Source of the DNA: Serripes groenlandicus
Taxonomy: Eukaryota; Mollusca; Bivalvia; Cardiida; Cardiidae
Assembly (NCBI GenBank): GCA_031761405.1
Contig: JASEVX010000133.1
Span: 124,001 to 188,000 of the forward strand
Direction: 5' to 3'
Length of the DNA stretch: 64,000 nt
The notes below the pieces were generated by a model. That model ran no database searches. It was not told where the DNA came from and saw nothing but the letters and a program-made list of their open reading frames with translations. Made by a program: the position numbers and the translations under genes. This document shows positions 44,825 through 53,719 of the stretch, piece by piece (within the stretch, counting starts at the first letter, position 1; each line of letters starts with the position of its first letter).

Positions 44825-44860
44825 ATGGACAAAAAGAACTTTGATGATGTCTTCTTATAA
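44825..44860 (+). CDS. short upstream ORF overlapping the gag start
   Basis: An ATG in a good context (AACAATGG) opens 11 codons and a TAA at 44858-44860. The frame overlaps both tandem gag ATGs (44844, 44847). It would force leaky scanning for gag translation unless the RNA is processed. It may simply be incidental. Confidence 0.3.
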   Translation: MDKKNFDDVFL

Positions 44861-46013
44861 CTTACGAAGTACTGGAGACAAAACAGAACAGTCGAATACG
44901 CCACTTGCCCAAACTGCATTGCTTGACCGTCCAACACCACTTGCCCGTGCAACAAGGAGTTTACAGGACATACTTACCACTACCCGTCGAAAAACAGCAG
45001 ATCTACGAAAACAGTTTTATTCACAAATACAACAAGGAGACGACTCTTTACATTTCACGCCAGGCTTCGAACGAGACGAGGAAACATCGTTCCGTGATTT
45101 GAACATTCAATCGCCACAGACGACGATTGCTGAGGCCGGTCCGCCAGACTACGATGATAAGCGTCACATCGACAATCAACTTTTTCAGACAGAAAATTTG
45201 GAACCTACGATAGGCAGCCGGATTTTGGAAGCTCCGATACAGAGCAGGGATATCTACAGACAATCACTCTATCCGCATTTGGACGTCCAGGAAACTTCCC
45301 AAAGTAATAATTCGGGTTTTCCTGCAAAACCGATTATTAAGAACGAGCAACTAACCAATTACAGACATATCAACACTCTCAACTCTTACAATTCTGACCA
45401 GAATCGACCAAAAGGAGGACAGATATTAACAAATTCAAGTATCAAAAGTGAATCAGATAGACTTACACACAATAAGAACGTGGATACTATCAATCAACTG
45501 GAATCAGAGCGTGTACCGACAACACCGAGGAAAAGAGTTTCAGCACTAAACGGTAGTATGCATTCTAGTATCATCAAATTAAAACCATTTTGTGGCAATG
45601 ATTTTGAAAGCTTTTCAGCCTTTTTAACGAAATTCAATAAGTTCTGCGTATTGCATAATATTCCTGAACTACAGAAGTCTGACGTAATTCATTTTTATTT
45701 GAGTGAAACAGCTCAAACATATTATGATAATTTACCGGACTTCGTAAAATCAGATTTCACGCAGGTAATCCATGCATTATCAAACCGTTTTCAAACAAAA
45801 AATCTAGACTACAATTTAATCTCTATTAAACAAAAACCCGGTGAAAGTAGTGATGCATATTTGTCTCGAGCTTTGAAAATAGCCACAGACTTGAAATTGG
45901 ATGAAAGAATTCTTATTTCATTGATAATAAATGGGTTGAGCGATGAACTTAGAAAACAGGTTTTATTAAAAGAACCGCAGAGTTTACCGGAATTATCTGG
46001 ATTTGTAAAATGA
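44844..46013 (+). CDS. Gag, N-terminal and capsid part (ends at an in-frame TGA)
   Basis: The start is the ATG at 44844, followed by a second ATG. The first about 240 residues are polar and disordered (matrix-like, rich in S, T, Q, N). A capsid domain of the Ty3/Gypsy retrotransposon Gag type follows, recognisable by LKPFCGNDFESFSAFL, an aromatic YLSETAQTYYDNLP helix and the terminal LIINGLSDELRKQV region resembling the capsid major-homology-like area. The TGA at 46011 falls between the capsid and the nucleocapsid. The same frame continues without further stops to 46425, so it is a single break inside gag and not its natural end. Products would assemble the particle and bind RNA. Confidence 0.85.
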   Translation: MMSSYNLRSTGDKTEQSNTPLAQTALLDRPTPLARATRSLQDILTTTRRKTADLRKQFYSQIQQGDDSLHFTPGFERDEETSFRDLNIQSPQTTIAEAGPPDYDDKRHIDNQLFQTENLEPTIGSRILEAPIQSRDIYRQSLYPHLDVQETSQSNNSGFPAKPIIKNEQLTNYRHINTLNSYNSDQNRPKGGQILTNSSIKSESDRLTHNKNVDTINQLESERVPTTPRKRVSALNGSMHSSIIKLKPFCGNDFESFSAFLTKFNKFCVLHNIPELQKSDVIHFYLSETAQTYYDNLPDFVKSDFTQVIHALSNRFQTKNLDYNLISIKQKPGESSDAYLSRALKIATDLKLDERILISLIINGLSDELRKQVLLKEPQSLPELSGFVK

Positions 46014-46427
46014 TGTGAAGCAACGCAGGTAATGTCTATCAACTCATTAGAAACAAAGTTTGAAAACATGCTGGAAGAAATAAAAGATTTGAAAAAGGAA
46101 CTGCAGATTAAACAAATAAATGCTGTCCAAAGTCCAGTCTACAATGATAAACAAATGGGTTATCGGCAAGGTGATTACTCTAGATTAGGCAATCAAGAGA
46201 ATTATATGCCGAATACACATTATGCTGATTTTGCGTATCAACAGCCAAAGGTCATAAAGCAATACACTCAGAATCCCGAATTGATCTCTAGACAGACAAA
46301 CGTGTGTCAAAAATGCGGCAATGACAGGTGTAGATTTGGCAAAATGTGCCCTGCTTATAATAGAAAATGTCATCATTGTTTCAAAGTGGGCCATTTTAGA
46401 TCAATGTGTTATAATATACACAAATGA
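46014..46427 (+). CDS. Gag, coiled and nucleocapsid part with CCHC knuckle
   Basis: In frame with the upstream gag segment. A Lys/Glu-rich helix (LEEIKDLKKELQIKQ) suggests a short coiled coil. CHHCFKVGHFRSMC (codons 46368-46409) is a perfect C-x2-C-x4-H-x4-C zinc knuckle, the RNA-packaging module of nucleocapsid. A second cysteine cluster, CQKCGNDRCRFGKMC, precedes it. The frame ends at UGA (46425-46427) followed by CGG, and pol continues in the same frame. Confidence 0.85.
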   Translation, partial: CEATQVMSINSLETKFENMLEEIKDLKKELQIKQINAVQSPVYNDKQMGYRQGDYSRLGNQENYMPNTHYADFAYQQPKVIKQYTQNPELISRQTNVCQKCGNDRCRFGKMCPAYNRKCHHCFKVGHFRSMCYNIHK

Positions 46428-46430
46428 CGG
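46425..46430 (+). promoter_or_regulatory. gag-pol junction: candidate readthrough stop UGA-CGG
   Basis: Gag and pol share one frame and are separated only by this UGA. UGA followed by CGG is one of the described leaky stop contexts of plant and animal RNA viruses. A short GGG/CCC pairing just downstream (46429-46439) is possible. Readthrough would give a Gag-Pol fusion, as in gammaretroviruses. Inactivating mutation is the alternative. Confidence 0.55.
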
Positions 46431-46460
46431 GATGCACCCAACACAAAATCTTCTTCAGCT

Positions 46461-49265
46461 ATGTTTAAACAACCTCCCATTAAATCTCGAAAACGACGTA
46501 AAATACATGCAATAAGCTGTTTCACAAAGATTTCAGAAAATTTACCCATTAAATTTCGAAAACGACGTAAAATACATGCAATAAGCTGTTTTACAAAGAT
46601 TTCAGAAAATTTAGTTTCAATTAGCGTTGCAGACAACAAGGTAACAGACGCTCTTTTAGATAGTGGAAGTTCAATTTGTTGTATGCAAAAACAATTTTGG
46701 CAAACCACTAATTTAGCAAATCAAATACTTCAACCGTCAACTTTGCGATTTAAGACGGCAGTCAATTCTTTACCACAGGAAACTTTAGGTTTTATGAAAA
46801 TTCCAATTACAATAGGAAATAAGACGTTTGTTCATACATTTTATATTATAGAAAATTTAGTAAAACGTGTTATTTTGGGTATAGATTTTTTCAATAAGTA
46901 CAAAGCATTATTGAATTTTAAAAACAATACACTTGAAATAGGAAATTGTACTATTGCAAATATTCAGCCACAATTTTCATTTGGTTTGCAAACAAATAAG
47001 TCTATTAGGCTAGCACCTAATACTATAAAGAAAATTCCAGTGGTTATTGATAAAAAGTTATTACACAATAATTTGATTATTATGTCTGACAAAATGAAGT
47101 TAGTTGATCTGTATTGCCCCAACCAAAATAAACAAATCATTCTAATTCCATTATGTAATGATACGAATCATTACTCTACAATTTCTAAGAATAAATTAAT
47201 AGCTTCAATTGAAATTTTAAAAGATGATTTTTATACGCCAACAAAGTATGAGGTGAATGCGCTAGAAAGCAATTCTGGATCCGCTAATGCAACCTCCAAA
47301 TCTCCGTTATTTAATATATCAAAGGAATTTTCATCACATGCTCCACTTCTAGATCTATTAGAACAATTTAAAGATGTTTTCAGTAAAGACAGTAATGATC
47401 TTGGTCGGGTAAACGATTTTGATTGTTCGATTGAATTAAAACCAAACGCACTACCTATAAGATGTCGACCATATCCACTAAATCCTAATTTACGTCCCAT
47501 TCAAGAAAAGGAAATTCAAAAGTTGTTATCTGCAGATATTATTAGACCATCGAATTCCATATTTTCAAGCCCAGTGATATTTGTTAAAAAGAAATGTTTA
47601 CAGCCTGATGCGAAACAGGAGTATCGTCTGTGTTTAGATTTAAGATATTTAAACAAAATTTCAAAACGGATGTTCTTTCAGCTTTTAACCTTGGATCAAA
47701 TTAAAGATTTAATTGCTGAAAAACGTCCTACATTTTTTAGTAAATTAGATATAAAGTCAGCTTTTCTAACTTTACCATTAACGGAGGAATCTAAACCATT
47801 TACAGCTTTTACACTGTCTACTGGAGAGTCATATGAATATAATGTTTTACCATTTGGTTATTTAAACAGTCCATATTATTGGTCGTTATTTATTCATAAA
47901 ACACTAAGAAAGGTTTTATATAAATCAACAATTTGTTACATGGACGATATTTTAATATTTTCAAATTCTATACAAGAACATATTATACATATAAAAGAGG
48001 TATTACAAATCTTAGACTCAGCAAATTTAAGACTACAACTGTCAAAATGCGAATTTGCGCAAAGAAAGATTTCATTTTTAGGCATGGTTTTTGAAAAAGA
48101 TACACTACAAATAGATCCAAACAAACTTGAAATTATCCGTAAAACACCAATTCCTAATAACCAAAAAAGTCTTAAGAGTTTCTTAAGAATGACAACGTTT
48201 CTGCGTAGATTTATCAAAAATTATTCAATGATAACAGCACCCTTAAATACATTGTTACGTAATGACTCAGTATATAAGTGGACAAACAAACATCAAGACA
48301 GTTTTAACCAACTTAAAGAGGCTTTAATTTCAAAACCAATACTAAAGCTACCTGAATTTAACAAACCGTTTTTACTTTACACAGATGCAAGTTCATTAGC
48401 CGTGGCATATATGTTATGTCAATACAATGACGGAAATAAAACTTCCATTTCTGTTATAGAGTATGGGGGCCGTAGCTTGAATAACACGGAATCCCGTTAT
48501 TCGAGTTCGGAATTGGAATTGTTAGCAATAATTTTCGCTTTGCGCAAATGTAAGCTTTATTTAAGTAATGTTCCAGTCAAGATATTTACAGATAATAAAG
48601 CGTTAACTTTCCTTCATACCACAAAACATACTAATAATCGCTTATATCGTTGGTCGATTGAATTGGAAAATTTTGATTATGAAATTATTTATCATAAAGG
48701 CAAAACAAACCCAGTTGACTATTTAAGTAGGATACAATATGAAAATGAAGATTTAGACACAATTATACAGGACTGTAGGTACCTATTCACTGATAAACAG
48801 GTAGGTGTAATGACACGTGCTCAGACCAATAATACAGATATACCGATTGCAGACAGAGCCTCGTCTGCCGAATCGATTATAGATAACCCGGACCAGATGT
48901 GTTCACAGTCTGGTCTAATGGACAACTATTCTTGTTTGTCTAACGATAAATTAATAGACATTGGCAATTTGCAGAAGAATTGCGATGATTTCAAAGATAT
49001 ATTTCTATATTTAGATAACGGCATTTTACCTGAAAATTCGGAGCGAGCGCGTACTATTCCTTATTCTAGCTCACAGTATGAAATCATAGATAATGTATTA
49101 TATCATTTTTATGAATCAAGGGCTAAGAAAACATCAAAGGAAAATAGACGATTCAAACAGTTAGCTTTGCCAAGGCAATTAAGGAATGATGTTTTGCATA
49201 ACTACCATGACGCAATGGGACATTTTGGAACAGAAAAAACTTATTGGACTTTAAAACAATTCTAA
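46461..49265 (+). CDS. Pol: protease, reverse transcriptase, RNase H (ends at an in-frame TAA)
   Basis: The frame is open from just after the gag UGA; 46461 is the first ATG. Near the N-terminus a 23-residue block is duplicated in tandem. Protease: LLDSGSSICCM, with the catalytic Asp near residue 67 (DSG type). RT: LDIKSAFLTLPL, LPFGYLNSPYYW and YMDDILIFSNS (YMDD near residue 493). RNase H: LLYTDASS (about residue 642), SSSELELLAI and FTDNKALTFL. The region then reaches the first two His residues of the integrase HHCC finger (HNYHDAMGH) before a TAA at 49263. The same frame resumes directly, so the stop interrupts pol inside the integrase zinc finger. Confidence 0.92.
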   Translation: MFKQPPIKSRKRRKIHAISCFTKISENLPIKFRKRRKIHAISCFTKISENLVSISVADNKVTDALLDSGSSICCMQKQFWQTTNLANQILQPSTLRFKTAVNSLPQETLGFMKIPITIGNKTFVHTFYIIENLVKRVILGIDFFNKYKALLNFKNNTLEIGNCTIANIQPQFSFGLQTNKSIRLAPNTIKKIPVVIDKKLLHNNLIIMSDKMKLVDLYCPNQNKQIILIPLCNDTNHYSTISKNKLIASIEILKDDFYTPTKYEVNALESNSGSANATSKSPLFNISKEFSSHAPLLDLLEQFKDVFSKDSNDLGRVNDFDCSIELKPNALPIRCRPYPLNPNLRPIQEKEIQKLLSADIIRPSNSIFSSPVIFVKKKCLQPDAKQEYRLCLDLRYLNKISKRMFFQLLTLDQIKDLIAEKRPTFFSKLDIKSAFLTLPLTEESKPFTAFTLSTGESYEYNVLPFGYLNSPYYWSLFIHKTLRKVLYKSTICYMDDILIFSNSIQEHIIHIKEVLQILDSANLRLQLSKCEFAQRKISFLGMVFEKDTLQIDPNKLEIIRKTPIPNNQKSLKSFLRMTTFLRRFIKNYSMITAPLNTLLRNDSVYKWTNKHQDSFNQLKEALISKPILKLPEFNKPFLLYTDASSLAVAYMLCQYNDGNKTSISVIEYGGRSLNNTESRYSSSELELLAIIFALRKCKLYLSNVPVKIFTDNKALTFLHTTKHTNNRLYRWSIELENFDYEIIYHKGKTNPVDYLSRIQYENEDLDTIIQDCRYLFTDKQVGVMTRAQTNNTDIPIADRASSAESIIDNPDQMCSQSGLMDNYSCLSNDKLIDIGNLQKNCDDFKDIFLYLDNGILPENSERARTIPYSSSQYEIIDNVLYHFYESRAKKTSKENRRFKQLALPRQLRNDVLHNYHDAMGHFGTEKTYWTLKQF

Positions 49266-50612
49266 TATTTTCCAAAAAAATTTCAAAATATAAAAGAATA
49301 TGTTTTATCATGTAAAACATGTCAAATAAATAAAAGGGACTATTCCTATAAGCCTAGTCCGCTGAGACAAATCGATATACCGTCAGCCCCTTTTGAAATT
49401 TTACACATGGATATTGTCACTGTTGGTAAACCAGCTAATGAATACAAATATGTGTTAAGCATTATATGTGCTTTTTCAAAATTTGTGATTTTTATTCCGT
49501 TAAAAACACAGCAAGCGGAAGAAATAGCAGAGCAATTATACCATCGCGTAATTGCGTTGTTTGGACCTCCGAAAGCAATTGTTACAGATAGAGGTCAAAA
49601 CTTTTTAAGCAAAATAATTGACAAATTGTATCAAGTTTTCAATGTTAAAAGAATGCGAACATCCTCGTATCACGCGATGGCGAATGGTCAAGTGGAGAGA
49701 ATTCACCGAACTTTGTTCACAATTTGGAGAACATCATTGGAAAAAGAAACAGATTGGCCGAGTAAATTGTCGTCGGTCCAATTGGCATATAATTCTACGG
49801 TATGTCCAAATTCTACACAATTTACGCCATATTATATATTATTCGGTAAAAACATGAATCATGTAGCAGATACTATTAGCCATGATGATGGTATTAAAAC
49901 TAAACCAGAATATTACGTCAAAGAGTTAACTAATCGATTACGTCTTATTTGGGATATTACAAAAAGCAATATACAAAACAGTCGTAATGTTATGAAGAAA
50001 CAATACGATAAAAAAGCTGCTGTGAGACATTTTCGTTTAGGAGACATTGTTTTATTAAAACAAAATAAAATTCCAGCACAAGCATCTAGAAAATTATATC
50101 GAAAATTTTCAGAAAATCAATATTATATTACAAAAGTATTACCGAATTGTACCTTTGTATTACGAGACTTGCAAACTAATAAAGAAATAAAGGCACCTGT
50201 AAATGTTAACAGAATTAAACGTTTCTATGATCCAAGAGATTTCCGTCAATTAGAGCAAAACAGAGTCGATCAAACATTTGATATAACGAAACAGAATAAC
50301 GCACAAAGCACACCTGAATTAAGGCATAGGGTAGAAAATAATAATAATAAAAATAAGGGTGTAAAGATTACGGAAAATCAACCAGAAAATACAAAAACAA
50401 AGGAGATAACAAAAAATAAAAAATGGTATCGAGCTAAAATGATTTTAAGGGCAAAACAGGAAGACGACAATAAATTATATCTGATCAAATGGACAAATAA
50501 ACGCTATAAAAGTTCTTGGATACCTGAGAAGGATGTTAGTGAGGCATTAATTAGGGGTTTTTACATTAATAAATCAAAACAGAAATCAAAAAGAATAATC
50601 AGGAAAAGGTAG
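49266..50612 (+). CDS. Pol: integrase with chromodomain-like C-terminus
   Basis: In frame with the preceding pol segment. The first ATG is at 49407; the Cys pair of the HHCC finger (CKTCQ) lies before it. The catalytic D-D-35-E triad is visible: Asp in LHMDIVT, Asp in VTDRGQNF (codon 49587) and Glu in NGQVERIH (codon 49695). A DNA-binding region with FRLGDIVLLKQ follows, in which the usual GPY/F signature is weak. The last 60 residues contain LYLIKWTNKRYKSSWIPEKD, a chromodomain-like pattern (Y-x-V/I-K-W...W-x-P). Chromodomains on Gypsy integrases are known to guide insertion to chromatin marks. The stop is a TAG at 50610, 41 nt before env. Confidence 0.9.
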   Translation, partial: YFPKKFQNIKEYVLSCKTCQINKRDYSYKPSPLRQIDIPSAPFEILHMDIVTVGKPANEYKYVLSIICAFSKFVIFIPLKTQQAEEIAEQLYHRVIALFGPPKAIVTDRGQNFLSKIIDKLYQVFNVKRMRTSSYHAMANGQVERIHRTLFTIWRTSLEKETDWPSKLSSVQLAYNSTVCPNSTQFTPYYILFGKNMNHVADTISHDDGIKTKPEYYVKELTNRLRLIWDITKSNIQNSRNVMKKQYDKKAAVRHFRLGDIVLLKQNKIPAQASRKLYRKFSENQYYITKVLPNCTFVLRDLQTNKEIKAPVNVNRIKRFYDPRDFRQLEQNRVDQTFDITKQNNAQSTPELRHRVENNNNKNKGVKITENQPENTKTKEITKNKKWYRAKMILRAKQEDDNKLYLIKWTNKRYKSSWIPEKDVSEALIRGFYINKSKQKSKRIIRKR

Positions 50613-50635
50613 GGTCAATTCAAATAAAGTCATGT

Positions 50636-50651
50636 TTTATCATTATTTTAG
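50636..50651 (+). promoter_or_regulatory. candidate splice acceptor for env mRNA
   Basis: TTTATCATTATTTTAG ends two bases before the env ATG pair (50654). A pyrimidine-rich tract and AG right before the start suit a spliced subgenomic env RNA. A donor in the leader was not identified. Confidence 0.4.
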
Positions 50652-50653
50652 GA

Positions 50654-52996
50654 ATGATGGCCGTTTTCCTAGTACTGGTATTCCTGTCGCTCAGTGTAAC
50701 AGCAAAGGAACAGGAAAGGTTAAGATTGAACCAAGGAATTCAATTTTCACAAGCTAGAAATGTTCAATTCCTGGTGAATGAATGGACGCATACGGTGAAA
50801 TTCAAAATACCAAAAGAGGATAAACTGTTCAGTGAGGTTTCATTATGTAAATATAATTACTACTCAGAGAAAGGTTGTCCAATATCTGTAGAAATTAACA
50901 GCCTCATTAAACATTTAAATCAGGATACTTCTCACATGTTTCAAACAATTGAAGGCATAGTTCCATTGCTACATTTCAATAGGCAAAGAAAACGAAATCC
51001 AATTCTTGGTTTCGTAGGCGATTTGGGTTCAACACTTTTCGGTGTGGCGACAACTTCTCAGTTAGGAGTGTTGCGTAGACATATTAATATTATGACAAAT
51101 ACGTTAAATAATATTACGCATGTTTTTAGTCAATCTGAAAATGATCTTTCCAGTTTCATACAACACGTAAATGAAGAACTGGAAAATTTCGATGAATTCA
51201 TGGTTAGCGATAAGAAAATAATAAGTGAAATTTTAAAGGAAGTGGAAAAGGAAGACCACATGCATAAGATAACAGAAAGTATAATATTAAGGTATACAGA
51301 AAAATTTGCAAAGGCAAGAGCAAACATTAATAGTCTGTTAAAAGGCATACAAATGTTAAATTCTGGTAAACTATCGTCTTTCATTATTCCGGCAGAACGT
51401 TTACAGACGGTATTAAATAACATTTCGAATGTTTTATTGACCGATTTTGATTCGTATCAGCTACTTTCGAAAGACGCCTCGTATTATTACCAGAATGCAA
51501 AGTTTATTTATGGTCGACAGGAAAATGTGATATATATAAGCATAAGTTTTCCAATTGTACGTATGGGAAAGTTCGAGATATATGATATATTTCAATTCCA
51601 TATTCCCTTAAATGATAAATTTAATGATTCAGACGCTAGTATTTTAACAGAAAATCCGCGGTATTTTATAATAAATAAAGAAGATCTATACTTTTCACTA
51701 GCAGATAGCAAATTTCTAAGGGGATGCGTGCAAATGGCGATTTTTATGTTGTGCGAGATGAATATAGCACTACAATCGCCAAAAACAGAGAACTGTTATT
51801 TGGAATTGTTTCTTTATGAAAATATCACTAGAGTTAATAAACTGTGTGACCATAAAATGGTTAATCAAATGATTAAACCAAAATTGATAAGTTTAAGTTT
51901 CAATAAAATGCTGGCATATCAACAAACTAATATAAGTTTAGATTGTAAAGGCCGAAATATATCAAGCCTGTCGGATTGTAAATTTTGTTTAATTAAATTG
52001 CCGTGTGAATGTTCTTTGCGAACCTCGACACACGTTATGGCTTCGCATTTTTCACGATGCGAAATACTTTCAACTCACGAAGTTCAAGTCATAAATCCGA
52101 TTAACATGCAGTATTTAAAACACTTTTTCAATGACACAATCATAAACCAAATAATAAGCAATGAGACGGGAATCAGTCCCGAGGGAATAAAGCTACCAGG
52201 GTATCGCATGTTTGAGCATAAATCAAGAGAAATTCAGGCGAAGTCAAGACGCATAGAAATCTCATTGAAACATATTGCGGAAAAAGCAAAGAAGAACGAA
52301 TATGTATATGCAAATTTAGCCGAATCAATGTTTGATGAAGGATCAAACTGGAGTTATGATTCCTATATATACAAAATCATATCAATAGGTGGTGTGATAT
52401 TGACTATAATAAATACATTGTGTATTTTTGTAGTATATAGGAAACTCAATATGTTGATCTTAGCAACTACATTAATAAGAACTGTAAATGCAATGGAACT
52501 TAAATACATAACAACAACAACAGTAAGTCCGTATGTGACATTCTTCAACGATATGAAAACCAGTCTAGAATATGAGCATTTCATTTTGATCATATTAGTT
52601 ATACATCTGATTTTAGCGTCATTGATTTTGAGGAAAGTTCAACAAACAAATGGCAACATATCAAATTACATTAATGTCCATATTTCAAATGGGTTAAACT
52701 GTATAGATTTACAAATAATTAAAATTCCGTCATGTCCGACAGAATGGGACATTAGAGCTTTTCCAAATATACAAATTGAAGAGCTAATTGGAGCTTTACG
52801 TCCAGAAATACGACTTAATACAAGCCATATTTCAGTGGTTAATAAACTGACAAAAGTTAAATTACCGGTCCCAAATTCAATTAAAATCGGTATTTTAACA
52901 TGGTTCCGTCTAAAGAAGATGTTAAATACAACGTACTTTTCTAGAACAGAACTAATTCATAATGGGATAAAAAGTACAATAATGCGACAAAGTTAA
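50654..52996 (+). CDS. envelope-like glycoprotein, F-type (errantivirus/baculovirus F-like)
   Basis: The 780-residue protein starts with a hydrophobic signal peptide (residues 1-17). A short N-terminal part ends in a furin-type site RQRKR at residues 110-114. Immediately after it, NPILGFVGDLG...LFG resembles the fusion peptide and conserved glycine pattern of baculovirus F and insect errantivirus Env. A heptad-rich stretch follows (about 130-180). The ectodomain has many Cys and N-x-S/T sites. A transmembrane segment lies near residues 576-595, a second hydrophobic stretch near 643-660, and a long tail of about 120 residues follows. Its expected role is receptor binding and membrane fusion. 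The frame is intact. The family call rests on architecture and the post-cleavage motif, not on a search. Confidence 0.75.
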   Translation: MMAVFLVLVFLSLSVTAKEQERLRLNQGIQFSQARNVQFLVNEWTHTVKFKIPKEDKLFSEVSLCKYNYYSEKGCPISVEINSLIKHLNQDTSHMFQTIEGIVPLLHFNRQRKRNPILGFVGDLGSTLFGVATTSQLGVLRRHINIMTNTLNNITHVFSQSENDLSSFIQHVNEELENFDEFMVSDKKIISEILKEVEKEDHMHKITESIILRYTEKFAKARANINSLLKGIQMLNSGKLSSFIIPAERLQTVLNNISNVLLTDFDSYQLLSKDASYYYQNAKFIYGRQENVIYISISFPIVRMGKFEIYDIFQFHIPLNDKFNDSDASILTENPRYFIINKEDLYFSLADSKFLRGCVQMAIFMLCEMNIALQSPKTENCYLELFLYENITRVNKLCDHKMVNQMIKPKLISLSFNKMLAYQQTNISLDCKGRNISSLSDCKFCLIKLPCECSLRTSTHVMASHFSRCEILSTHEVQVINPINMQYLKHFFNDTIINQIISNETGISPEGIKLPGYRMFEHKSREIQAKSRRIEISLKHIAEKAKKNEYVYANLAESMFDEGSNWSYDSYIYKIISIGGVILTIINTLCIFVVYRKLNMLILATTLIRTVNAMELKYITTTTVSPYVTFFNDMKTSLEYEHFILIILVIHLILASLILRKVQQTNGNISNYINVHISNGLNCIDLQIIKIPSCPTEWDIRAFPNIQIEELIGALRPEIRLNTSHISVVNKLTKVKLPVPNSIKIGILTWFRLKKMLNTTYFSRTELIHNGIKSTIMRQS

Positions 52997-52998
52997 AT

Positions 52999-53719
52999 GG
53001 AAAGTTATAATTTTGCATTTAAGTACACTAAATGTTTTAACGTTGTTAAAGCATAGTTATGGGGAATTTTGTGTTGGTACATTAATTACGTATTATGTAT
53101 TTTCAAATTGTTTAATACAATCATGAGACACTCGTTTTATTTTATGTGTCACAATGATTATTATGATTGTATAATTAATTAGCTTTGTTAGTTTAGCTAA
53201 TTGGTATGGGAATAATTATAAATATGTTTGATTGAAATTGTTAACTTTATACTTAAAATATTTTACATTGGTTAAGGTGGAATATTTTATATATTATAAT
53301 GGCATTTCAAATTTATTGTTGTTAATGCATTTTATATGATCTTGCATAATTATATATTCTTTAAATATCTTCAGTGTGTAATGTATTGGAAAAATAGACA
53401 ATGATAACAAGCACAAACTCGTTTTCGTGTAATACAGAGGAAAAGGGAGATAATTCAAAGACTAACTCTCTAATTAGCAGTTGTTATGCTCCTTGTTATC
53501 AAAATATGAGAGAAAGAAAACATGAATAATAAGAAAAGAAAAATTACTTTGTATTGCATTTGGCGTTGTGTTATTCATTGCATATTTTTTTTTTTTTGAT
53601 TGAAATACATAACACATTATTCAATTCTGATAGAAGAACTTTATGCGGCTGTAAATATTATTAATAATTAATAGAGTTCTGATATCGAATTGCTAGATAT
53701 AAATTAAAGAATATTAATT
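52999..53719 (+). other. non-coding spacer between env and the RING-like ORF
   Basis: AT-rich, with no ORF. It contains AGAGGAAAAGGGAGA (53436-53450), a possible internal polypurine tract. This sits in a piece of about 45 bp that matches the dispersed repeat at 30302-30345. A T-run at 53586-53598 and CTGATAG near 53633 could form a splice acceptor for the downstream ORF. Confidence 0.5.

Noticed and set aside
44638..44955. Minus-strand frame across the LTR and gag start (and its twin at 55603-55806)
   Set aside because: Present in both LTRs only because the LTRs are identical; no protein features; opposite to gag.
46026..46034. Strong splice-donor-like CAGGTAATG inside gag, possibly for env splicing
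   Set aside because: A donor inside gag would fuse gag codons to env, and no evidence favours it over a leader donor or chance.
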